From Plantago ovata (Eukaryota; Streptophyta; Magnoliopsida; Lamiales; Plantaginaceae): a DNA stretch of 64,000 nucleotides. Location: contig CM051456.1 in the NCBI GenBank assembly GCA_028274465.1, positions 66,822,753 through 66,886,752 of the forward strand, in the 5' to 3' direction. Position numbers and translations under genes: made by a program. Positions 1 to 8,786 of this stretch are shown here, in pieces (positions within the stretch are counted from its first letter, which is position 1; the number at the start of each line of letters is the position of its first letter). The notes below the pieces were generated by a model, which had not been told where the DNA came from, ran no database searches, and saw nothing but the letters and a program-made list of their open reading frames with translations.

Positions 1-811
1 GGAGAACAAAGTTAGCAATACTACCATCAACTCAAACGCAAGGTAAACGGAGCAGGCTTAGGGATAGAAACCGGACGAAGAGATTCAGAGCAAACCGAAC
101 AAAACGGACCCGGATTAAGCTGCGTATTCAACAAAACCGAGAGATTGATAACGAGATCTTAAACAAGAATGGATCTCAAAGAATAGAGCCAGAGCCAGCG
201 AGCTTACCGGAAGTTAACCGGAATGGGACGGAGCAGAAACGGACGGGACCAGATCGGCACGGTCGGGATCGGATCGGCACGGACGGGATCGGATCGACAC
301 GGACAGGATCGGATCGGAGCAACGGAATCGGATCGGCACGGAGTACGACGGAGCACTACGGTGGAATCGGAATCGAAAAATAAAGAATTGAACGGAGCGG
401 CGACGGCGGCGGATGGTGGTCGGTGGTTGGCGGCGAGAGAGTGAAAGGGAGAGAGAGATCTGAAATTTCTTTCTTTCTTTTCTTGTGGGTGGCTTGAATG
501 AGGGAGAATGAGGAAAGGTGGGGGTTTTGTTCTAGGGTTAGGATTAGAGAAAGGCCAGCTGATGGGCCAAGCGAAAATGGGCCAGAAAGAAGATTGGTCC
601 AGCAAATGAGGCCACGAAAATTGGGCCCGAAAGGAGTCCAATTGCCAGCTAGCCCAATAACGGAACAAACAAATCAATCTTACACGAACCCACTAAAGTC
701 GAATTCGTTTACGCGGGAAGTAAGTCAAATATTTACCGAATAAAATAATTTACTCTGATAATTAAATAATTAAATTAATTAATTAAATAAATAAAAAAAC
801 GGGGTGTTACA
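1..811 (-). repeat. 3' LTR of element A, cut by window edge
   Basis: Positions 498-811 match the right end of the 5' LTR near 5480-5810 in order: GGCCAGCTGATG, repeated gggcca motifs, GAATTCG, AT-rich run, TGTTACA. On the minus strand it begins TGTAACACCCCG, a common start for plant gypsy LTRs. Its outer end lies beyond the window. Confidence 0.7.
241..341. repeat. 20-bp tandem repeat, about 5 copies
   Basis: Units starting at 241, 261, 281 and 301 follow GGNCGGGATCGGATCGGCAC, with a fifth copy shifted by one base at 321. GC-rich, inside the A 3' LTR. The corresponding part of the other LTR (about 5200-5400) is instead rich in GATGAT, so the two LTRs have expanded different simple repeats. 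Confidence 0.8.
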
Positions 812-832
812 TATAAACTAATGAATGTTACA

Positions 833-846
833 CTCCACCCCCTTAA
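833..846 (-). promoter_or_regulatory. Polypurine tract of element A
   Basis: On the minus strand a purine run AAGGGGGTGGAG lies next to TGTAACA, the expected plus-strand priming site at the 3' LTR. A second TGTAACA copy 21 bases further in marks the LTR edge at 811, so the exact boundary is ambiguous. Confidence 0.6.
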
Positions 847-1098
847 AAGAAGTTTCGTCCTCGAAACTTAACTAGCATAAAACTAACTATCGTGGAACGG
901 AGAATCGAAAGTCTTCAAACTTCAAACGCCGGATGAAACAAACAAGTTCACAAGTTAAACGTTAATGGAAGTCGTAATTAACCTAGAGTAAATAACGTCC
1001 ACTTCTTCAACCGTTAATCCTCAATAAATAGTTGATAGCTTAATCTTCAAGTGAATTTAGCCTAAGAAAAGAAGTAAAGTTCGATAAACAAACATAAC

Positions 1099-2136
1099 TT
1101 AGAGGAAGTTCGTCCAAATGTGCATACCTTTTTCCACATTTGCCGAGGGAGTCTCATGTCCGGTCATACTATAGACTCTTGGCTTGACTTTTGTACCATT
1201 TCCTTGACTCTTATAAGTCGTGCTTCCAGATCTTCCTTCTTCAATTAGGGAGTTACGTCTCGGACAAACATTGATCTTATGCTCCTTGCTTCCACATGCA
1301 GTTCTTCTCCTCATGAGTTGTGCCCCCACAAAAATTGCAATTCCTTCGAGTTCATTGTTCAGTACTTTCAGCCACAAGACGAGATGGACTTTCTTGTTGG
1401 GGGCGAGAATACTTGGATGGCGAATGACGATCCTTGCTACTCCTATCGCCGGAACTCCTTTTTGTAGATCGGTGTGGTTTGTAACTCTCAAGTTCTCTCA
1501 AACCACCCTCTACCTCAGCAGCTATTTCCACTACATTTGTGTACGTAGACAATTCAATTCCAAACAAGATGTAACGAATCTCTGAGTTCATACCCTTCAC
1601 AAAATGTCGTACCTTCTCCCTCTCATCGTTCTGAAAGTGTGGCACGTACAGTCGCGTGAATTCGGAGTCATAGTCGGCGACTTTCATACTTCCTTGTACC
1701 AAGTCTTGGAATTCATCCTTCCTGTTCTCGCGAACCAGGAGAGGCACAAACTTATCCATGAACTCCTTCTCGAAGTTCACCCAAGTGCGGCAGACTTCCT
1801 CTTGTCTCCACCTTGCATCTACGGTCCTCCACTAGTTTCTTGCTGCTCCCTCGAACTGGAACGTTGAAAGTTGAATCTTCCTTTCATCAGGGTAGTGCAA
1901 GATCGAGAATAGATTCTCCATGCTCTCCGGCCAAAGTTTAGCCTTTCGGGAACTGGATGCCCCATCGAACCTGTCATGATGGAAACGAGCGAAACACTCC
2001 GCAACTTTATCGATCGATTGAGGCGGTGGCGTTGGCGGTGTACCCGGCTGAGCAGGAGGCGGCCTAGCGTTGTCAGCATTGTTGTTGTTGCATTGTTGGT
2101 GCTCATGTTACCAATAGTGTTGTTCCGTGGAGCCAT
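1099..2136 (-). pseudogene. gag remnant of element A
   Basis: The minus strand encodes a start resembling MAPRNNT, then the retrotransposon-gag helical domain (FEKEFMDKFVP, DYDSEFTRLYVP, VRHFVKGMN) and a basic tail. The gag domain packages element RNA in the cytoplasm. The region is broken in a few places and followed by no pol sequence. The family is recognisable by the spacing of the gag motifs. Confidence 0.65.
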
Positions 2137-2550
2137 CCTAACACAATTAGTCTAAAGTCAGTAACATGACTATCTTCAGGCGTAAACGTGAACTAAGGCA
2201 CTAACTTAAGTCAATCTAGCATAAACGAGCAAGAGACGCTAAAAAGTAAACAAAATTACTAAGGTCAAATTCAAAATAGGGAGTCATTAGTAAGATAGTA
2301 ACTGATCAATAAGTAAGTCCTCGAGTGAGTCTAACCTAGAGTGCAAGGCAGACATAACTCTAAATGAAACGAGAAAGCATAAGTAAGAAACTCAATAAAA
2401 AAGAATAAGATAACACATCATAAACGTTAAACAAGTAATGGCTCAAAGTGTTCTCTCACAAAGTGAACAGTCATTTGACCTTGGTTAACACGAATCACGT
2501 AAACAATCGGTCGCCTGCCAGTGATTTATGTTGACTTAGATTAAACAATA

Positions 2551-2800
2551 CTCTCTCCGTCCCAGAACAGTTGCACCATTTTGCCATTTTGGGCGTCCCG
2601 TTAGAGTTGCACCATTTCATTTCTTTGCCATTTTGGGACATGTATATAATAATTTTATATTCCACCAATACATTTAAGTGACCATAAATCACCAATAAAG
2701 TAAAAGTAACCTCCACTATCAATATAACTCAATATTTAACTCTCATCCTTATTTTTTGTGCCCAAAAGCAAATGGTGCAACTACTCTGGGACGGAGGGAG
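2551..2800. mobile_element. Stowaway-type MITE (Tc1/mariner superfamily)
   Basis: A 250-bp AT-rich segment has 31-bp terminal inverted repeats starting CTCTCTCCGTCCCAGA and ending TCTGGGACGGAGGGAG, with about three mismatches. It is flanked by TA on both sides (2549-2550 and 2801-2802), the Stowaway target duplication. CTCCCTCCGTCCC is the classic Stowaway terminus. It has no coding capacity and would depend on a mariner transposase in trans. It is nested in element A, so it is younger than A. Confidence 0.93.
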
Positions 2801-3224
2801 TAGATCACAATATGACAAAACCAAACAAGAACATACATCAACCATAATAAGTAAAACTATTGCACAAATAAGTGTTTAAAGCATGCAATCAATGACATCA
2901 TAGTAAATAAACATCTTTAAAACAAATACTCATGCATTTAAAAGAAACAATTTAATAGACTTAAAGAAAATGAACATAAGTAGCAATACTAAGCCAGTTA
3001 ATAAATTAGTAGAGGTTAAATAGAATCAACAGCGATACAGTTTCGGAAGACAGAACAGTAGGACAATTAACAGACCAACAGAATGGTTCAGAGTTAATGC
3101 GGATGACCAAACTTTAAAAGAGATAGAACAAAAACCACTCAATCCATATCCAGCGACTTCGACCCTCACATACACACCCAAAGGTCAAAAGATCTCATCC
3201 TAGCAAGCTTGAGTTTGAACTCAA

Positions 3225-3238
3225 GATCTGATACCAAT
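3225..3238 (-). promoter_or_regulatory. Primer binding site of element A (initiator Met tRNA)
   Basis: The minus strand reads ATTGGTATCAGATC directly after the 5' LTR end TTTACA. TGGTATCAGA is complementary to the 3' end of plant initiator Met tRNA. Confidence 0.8.
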
Positions 3239-5810
3239 TGTAAAGGTACCGGTTTTTAAAATAAAATATTTTTCTGAAAAATAAAATATTTTGAAATAAA
3301 TCCAAAGTAACGGTCAACAATAAATGCGAAAACAGACTTTGGCGCTACGGCGCGTACAAATTCAAAGTCAACTATTCAATAGTAACTGGAAAAATTCAAA
3401 ATAAAGGAAGTAACGACTAGTGAAGAATACAAAGAGTTTTCTTCTTATTTAAATTATTTAAAGACATAAAATTTCAAATGAATGCCCCAATCCCTTCTCT
3501 CAGTCGTTGGATGCCTACTCTTGTTCGCCTTCTGAAGAATCTGGAAGGAACGAATTTTTAAAGCAAAGAGAGTGTGAGATAAAGGATCTCACTAAGGTTC
3601 AAGTTTTAGCAGACAGAAAAGATAAAACGGTTTAAAAAAATAATGCGCAACACACAAGACAACATATAGAGACATCTAACAGAACAGAGAAAACATACAT
3701 ATATCAGAACAGAGCAGAATTCGTTGGTGCAGCCCGCCTTATTACTACTACTCCCAGATTTCCCTTGTAACTTCCTCCAGAGATGGCCTTCTCTAGACAA
3801 ACAGAACCTCGTGTACTTTGGGGAAACAGAACCTACGACCCTAATAGACCTCAGCGACTTCTGCGTCGCGTCTAAAAGGGGTTAGACTAGATAATAACCA
3901 AATAAACCCGATAGTCCTCACTACCCAAGTCTACCTAATTATAACCTAATCGACCGGCCACACAGAAAACAGACAGAAGGGACAGAGCAGATAACAGAGT
4001 ATACAATCAATAACAAAATAGTGCTTGAGATATCGAGAAATATTCCTGCTGAAGAATTAGTATAGAACAGAGTATGCCAAACAGAATAAAGTAAAATAGT
4101 CATACTTATTACATAATTACTTTAAAATCGGAAGCATACAAATTACATAACATATATATACATGCTTAGCAGATTGACTTCCAGTTTTCCGCAAATAAAT
4201 AATTTGGGGTGAACACTCAGCTTAAACCTTGCGAGCAAGAACCACAAAAAGGTACAGCGAACTACTGGCTAACGGACGGAGCACCTAAACAGAAAACGTC
4301 TAGTTACTAACTAGAAGTCGAAACAGAAGTCAAAACGGTAAAAGTTAAAAGGTCGAAGAAAAGGTTACGAACATGGCGTTCGAACTTGGGACCTCCAGAT
4401 TAGGCTAATAATACCAAAACCAACTAAGCTAGCAAGACATTCAATTACAAAGATCAAAGACACAAGGTAGGTAACTTATGGTTTTCAAAAATCATCCTTT
4501 AACTCAACTTTTGAAATTACCCAAACACCCTTAGTAGTCTTTGCAAAACACTACAACACTTTTAAGCAATAACAGAACAGTCCTCAATGAAAAACTCGAT
4601 TTAAATGTTTATTACAGAAAGTATGAAATTACCATTTTACCCTCAAACAGAAATTGCAGAAAAGTACTTTTAGAAAATAGAAGCTACGATTAAACGTCAC
4701 AAATTTCACAATACGGATAACAGTTCTTAGAAAACATTGAACTCCTAATCAAGTCCAAGGTCAGTCAACATCGATCAACATAAATTGCAAAAAGGCCCTT
4801 CAAGTTTCCAGAAATTAGAAATCCACACCACAGTTTCTAGAAACAGCAAAACAATCCCAAAACAAATCACTGTTAGTCTTACTCAATCTCAGGTAGGCGT
4901 ACTACAGTCCAGAATCAATCACTAAAGGTCCAGAACGGAGCTAGGGTTCCATCAATGGGTTCAATTCACGACCAGGGATGTAATAGGGGTAAAACGGTCA
5001 AAAGGAAAGATAAAGCCAAATGAAATTCAGCGGTTTACCTTCGAGCAGGACGGAGAATGCTTTACCTACGAATCAGAACAGTAACTACGGTTAAAACATG
5101 ATTCAATTTAGGATTGAATCAAGAAAAAGAGGAAGTGTCGAAGGGAAAGAAAGAAAAAACGGAGCAGAACAGAGTACGGTTCGCGTCTTACCGGAAGAAT
5201 GGAGAGGACGAGCAGAACGGAGCAATTTGATGATGGCGATTCCCTGATGATGATGATGACGAGGCGTGTGGTGGTTGATGACGGTGGTTCGATTTGGAGG
5301 AGGTGGCTACGGGCAGGAGATGATGAAGACCGATGGTGATGACTGCGTGAAGATGAGATGAATATGATGATGCTGTGATGATCGATGAATGATGGATGGA
5401 AGGAGATGATGATTTTCTGAGTATGATGAACAAAGGTGCAAGCAGTGGGAGTAGTATGTGGCTGCTCGTGAGTGAGATGGGAGGGAAAACAAAAATGAAA
5501 AGAGAAGAGAGTGGTAGGAGTGGTGGGAATCAATTAGGTTTAGGGCTGAGGAGGTTGGGCCAGCTGATGACCATAAGAATTGGGCCACGAAATTGGGCCA
5601 GAAATGATAACTCGATTTGGGCCACAAAATATCAGATTGCTAGCTGGGCTAAATCGGAACGAGACGAATTACCACTACACGAGCTTTCTAAAATCGAATT
5701 CGATTGCACGGGAAAGAAATTAAATAAATATCAAATAAAATAATTTACCCAGGTAATTAATTAATTAATTAAAAAAAATTAAAATTAAGTAGAAAATACG
5801 AGATGTTACA
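3239..5810 (-). repeat. 5' LTR of element A
   Basis: About 2572 bp, bounded by TGTAACATCTCG (minus-strand start at 5810) and GGTACCTTTACA (end at 3239). Its right-hand part matches the partial 3' LTR. Much of it is low-complexity, including a GAT-rich tract near 5220-5420. The open frames in it are not conserved and are not called as genes. Confidence 0.75.
4375..4431 (-). other. tRNA-like pol III box A/B pair inside the A LTR
   Basis: The minus strand carries TAGCTTAGTTGG, which matches tRNA box A, and about 36 bases on AGTTCGAACGC, close to box B. This is the arrangement of a tRNA-derived SINE head. No complete tRNA fold or SINE tail was delimited. Confidence 0.4.
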
Positions 5811-5813
5811 ATT

Positions 5814-6008
5814 TGTAATGCCCCGCATCCCACATCGCTTAAGAGTGAGTGGAATAAATGGTATATATGTTAGACCACCACTCTTACATGGTATGAGGCC
5901 TTTTGGGTGATTCCAAAAGCATATCTGTGCGGACAATATCATACTGTTAGGACATGTGTGGGTCCGTCCAGGAGTACCCACGCCGGCCGGGTTGGTCGTG
6001 TCGTTACA
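5814..6008. repeat. Short LTR-like sequence (TRIM-like or solo LTR)
   Basis: A 195-bp segment begins TGTAATGCCCCGCATCCCAC and ends GTGTCGTTACA, so it has TG/CA ends with inverted TGTAA/TTACA termini. ATCCCACATCG near the start is common in plant TRIM and small LTRs. No matching partner LTR, primer site or 5-bp target duplication was found. Confidence 0.4.
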
Positions 6009-6009
6009 G

Positions 6010-6324
6010 TTTTACTTACGTTATAGCTAGAAAATTTGACACCTTTGAAAGGTTCAAGAGTTTTCGAACAGAGGCTAAAAAGCAATTAGGTAAAAGTATC
6101 AAGTGCCTTCGAAGCGATCGATGGGGTGAGTAGTTAAGCGATGATGAGTTTGAGGCTTACATAGAAGACGAAGGGATTATATCCCAACGTACTATACCTG
6201 GTACACCTCAACAAAATGGGATTGCGGAGAGAAGAAATCGAACATTGCTAGAGATGATGAGATCTATGCTAAGTTATTCATCCCTTCCCAACATCTTCTG
6301 GGGCTATGCTATGGACACGACAGC
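6010..6324 (+). pseudogene. Ty1/copia integrase fragment
   Basis: Translation shows the integrase core landmark PGTPQQNGIAERRNRTLLE followed by FWGYAMDT, typical of the copia integrase catalytic end. Only about 100 residues remain, the fragment is broken, and it is interrupted on the right by the CACTA end. No LTRs for it are visible. Confidence 0.8.
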
Positions 6325-6602
6325 CACTACAAGAAATCTCACATTCTGCGATCGAATTTAGCGACGGATCGATCCGTCGCTACGATTAGCGACGGATCGG
6401 TCTTTTAGCGACGGATGAAGTACACCTAGCGACGGATCAACTCAATTCGTACTAAAGCGTACGTAGGGCGTGGAGGCTTTACAACGGATGAGTCATCGGT
6501 CGCTAGTTAGCGACAGATGAGTCATCGGTCGCTGTATTCTGCGACCGATGACGTCTATCGGTCTCTAAATAGCGACCGATGACTCATCCGTCTCTATACG
6601 GC
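6325..6602. mobile_element. CACTA (En/Spm) transposon terminus
   Basis: The segment starts CACTACAAGAAATC, the standard CACTA terminal inverted repeat, then carries many subterminal copies of GCGACGGAT or GCGACCGATGA in both orientations. These are the transposase-binding repeats expected in the first few hundred bases. The opposite terminus and any transposase gene are missing, so it is a truncated end or a deletion derivative. It interrupts the copia integrase fragment. Confidence 0.8.
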
Positions 6603-6752
6603 TAGAATGTGACAAACCAAGCGAGACAACAACGTGCAACAACTAATCTAGGGATGATATGCATGCAAAAATTTGAAAAAACACGACAAATCACATGAAC
6701 TTGAGTAAAATCAGGCATGTGAACCACACAAGCATATAGTACTGAAAATCCA

Positions 6753-6796
6753 ATACCCCCTCCCCAAACCTAAACTTTTGCTCGTCCTCGAGCAAA
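6753..6796 (-). promoter_or_regulatory. PPT-like tract with hairpin, element B
   Basis: The minus strand reads a stem TTTGCTCG, loop AGGA, stem CGAGCAAA, then a purine run GGTTTGGGGAGGGGG. The same hairpin plus purine run lies beside the 3' LTR in element E (30141-30178) with a changed but still paired stem. Confidence 0.55.
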
Positions 6797-6977
6797 GAAA
6801 AGTTGAATGAAAAGGAAAAATTGGATTGGAAGTACACTTCCCTGAGATAAAGGTTCGTGTCCAATCTCCTAAATATGAGTAGTACCTGAAAGGACTCAAG
6901 AAACAAGTGAAAACGGGTGCGCAAAAGTGAGAAGAATGGACAAAACGAGGAAAATCTGGGTACAGGGTCCAGGCGGA

Positions 6978-7118
6978 CAGCTTGGCTCCCGCCAAGCGGT
7001 CCGCTTGGTAAGCGGGGCGCTTGGGAGGTTCCAAGCGCTCCGCTTGAATTTCCAGAAAGTTACAAAACTTTCTGGAATTTCAAGCGGACCGCTTGGCCCT
7101 TCCAAGCGCTTCGCTTGG
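6978..7118 (-). repeat. Palindrome cluster B2 (AAGCG-N3-CGCTT)
   Basis: Five palindromes of the form CCAAGCG-NNN-CGCTTGG, with centres GTC, GGG, CTC, GAC and CTT. Two of them lie on opposite arms of a larger hairpin (7031-7061 with 7066-7096, loop ACAA, about two mismatches over 31 bp). A pyrimidine-rich stretch and a donor-like CAG|GTACT follow on the minus strand. Confidence 0.85.
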
Positions 7119-7296
7119 CTCTGTTTCCAGATTTTCAACGTTTTTTTCCTATCTTAAATCACCTAAGGCACCAAGACAAAAACTATTCTAAACGAATCAC
7201 GACAAAAGGCACACAGGCCACAACTACAAAAGCAAATAAAGAGTACAAGAGTCATAAGTCATAACATCATACAACCAAATCGAAATGAAAAGAGTT

Positions 7297-7703
7297 TCAA
7301 CCAACAATAGTAAACAAGCCAAAATAACGATAATATAAAAATACTACCGATAAATGTGGCCCCTGTCGGCTGATGTCTCTAGGAGAAGGGGTCGTAGGGG
7401 TGTTAGGAAAGGCACTCCCACTACCACCGGTCTGATCATAGAAAGGATACCCCGAAATTCGGCGAGCTAGGGCATCATGGCGGTTCATCATCTCCTCTTG
7501 GTGGGCTCTCTCGCACCATCCAACTCGCTCTCACCAGCCGTGAAGCGAATGCTCCTCTCAGAAATGTACGTGTGCTTGTGGGCATGGAAACTCGCTTCGA
7601 ATTGCCTTGCCCTCCCCGATTGGCGATACTCGCCGGGTGTGGCCGTTTGTTGGGCACTCGAGGTCCCTTCTCCCCTTGATCTCTTGGTTCTTCTTGATGC
7701 CAT
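7297..7703 (-). pseudogene. Remnant of Athila-like ORF2 in element B
   Basis: A minus-strand frame begins MASRRTKRSRGEG just after a splice-acceptor-like TTATTCTAG|GTACAATGG. This parallels the ORF2 start in element D (MAPRSRRAG after TTTGTAG|GAATCATGG). Only the basic N-terminal part and a short C-terminal part are recognisable; the middle of the family domain is absent. Confidence 0.5.
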
Positions 7704-7708
7704 TGTAC

Positions 7709-8188
7709 CTAGAATAATCTTATTAGATAACTTCAAGAGACAATGAGACTTAGACTTGACTACTAGACTCCAATACTCACTCAAGTAATCTCATGGTGAG
7801 TTTGAGGGCTTGCTAAAGTTCATATGAATAAATCGAGAAGCTTTAACACTTCGTTACGATAAATCCATACGAATCTAAACCAAGCAAAAAAACTCTCCAA
7901 TTGAATTACCCAACCAATCCAACACATTCTCATGCAATCACAACATCACCAAAATCATAACATAACTCAAATTCAAGGCTAACAATCATCAAACAATTAT
8001 ATAGCAAGAATTCGAGCAATAGAATTCATCATAAATCAAGAGGAGCAAAATTCGAATTTAGACATCACATCTAGTAAGAAACATGCTCAACAATCATCAT
8101 CAAACTCTAATTCACCAATGCATAACACAATTGAAGCTAATTAAGATAAAATCCCAAATTCAAGAAAGTTAGGGTTCATGAGAGGTAC
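7709..8188 (-). other. Putative 5'-UTR intron before ORF2 of B
   Basis: On the minus strand AAAG|GTACCTCT starts it and TTATTCTAG ends it, 480 bp. It lies between a pyrimidine-rich leader and the ORF2 ATG. Elements D and the F segment have introns of similar size at the same place. Confidence 0.5.
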
Positions 8189-8380
8189 CTTTGATTCCTT
8201 GTTATGGATGCTTCAAACGTGAATTTGATCGGTTTAGATGATAGAGGGGGTGATGGACTTTGTAAAATGCACAAGATTGCAAGAATTGGTGGAGAATTGA
8301 GAGAGATTGAGATTTTTGGGGTGCTAAATCGGCAAAGGAGGAAGAAAAACGAAGTGGGGAGCTTTGATACACAAGTGCCC

Positions 8381-8556
8381 CGCTTAGCTTTCTTAAGGAA
8401 AGCCAAGCGAAGTGCTTGGGCCGTCCCAAGCGAAGCGCTTGGCAAGCGGTCCGCTTGGGAACTGCCAAGCGCTCCGCTTGGATTTTCAGTAAGAATTAAA
8501 TTCTTACTGGATATTCAAGCGGACCGCTTAGGCTTTCCAAGCGGTTCGCTTGGGAC
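8381..8556 (-). repeat. Palindrome cluster B1 (AAGCG-N3-CGCTT)
   Basis: Six palindromes with centres AAG, AAG, GTC, CTC, GAC and GTT, the first with one altered arm base, plus GCTTTC-TTAAG-GAAAGC. A larger hairpin pairs 8465-8497 with 8499-8532 around CAGTAAGAATT/AATTCTTACTG. It lies about 190 bp upstream of the putative intron donor and resembles cluster B2 in layout but not in the inner stem sequence. Confidence 0.85.
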
Positions 8557-8673
8557 CTGAAGCTCCCAAATCCATTTTTTTCGACTTTTGCTAAATTTTC
8601 ACCCCAAAAACCTTGTCTAAACAACGAAACAAAATTTTAAACGTGCTCCTAATCTATATGCAGTACCTACAAC

Positions 8674-8691
8674 CTCGGGTTGCCTCCCGAG
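8674..8691 (-). other. Conserved post-gag hairpin (loop AGGCAA), element B
   Basis: The minus strand reads CTCGGG-AGGCAA-CCCGAG shortly after the gag-protease stop. The sister copies have CCGGG-AGGCAA-CCCGG, so one stem pair has changed on both sides. Confidence 0.75.
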
Positions 8692-8786
8692 AAGCGCCTT
8701 CGTTTAAAAGTCGTTGGCTCGACTCTTCACAACTCATGCGGGATTGATTTCGCCTCGGGTACTAGACTTCCCCCTCCAATTTCTTC

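Larger units (their letters stand above)
1..5810 (-). mobile_element. Ty3/gypsy element A, chromovirus-like (Tekay/Del-type?), deletion derivative
   Basis: Seen: two related long repeats (1-811 and 3239-5810) flank a 2.4-kb interior on the minus strand. The repeats begin and end TG/CA, and an initiator-Met tRNA primer site lies beside the 5' LTR. Only gag is recognisable; no protease, RT or integrase is present. Long LTRs, the Met primer site and the gag type fit chromoviruses such as Tekay, but the lineage is inferred. The two LTRs are clearly diverged by eye, so the insertion is old. The element is broken, lacks pol and runs off the left window edge. A Stowaway MITE is nested in the interior. 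Confidence 0.75.

Noticed and set aside
5396-5743. Open frame of 115 residues on the plus strand
   Set aside because: It lies in the low-complexity part of the A LTR and is not preserved in the other LTR.
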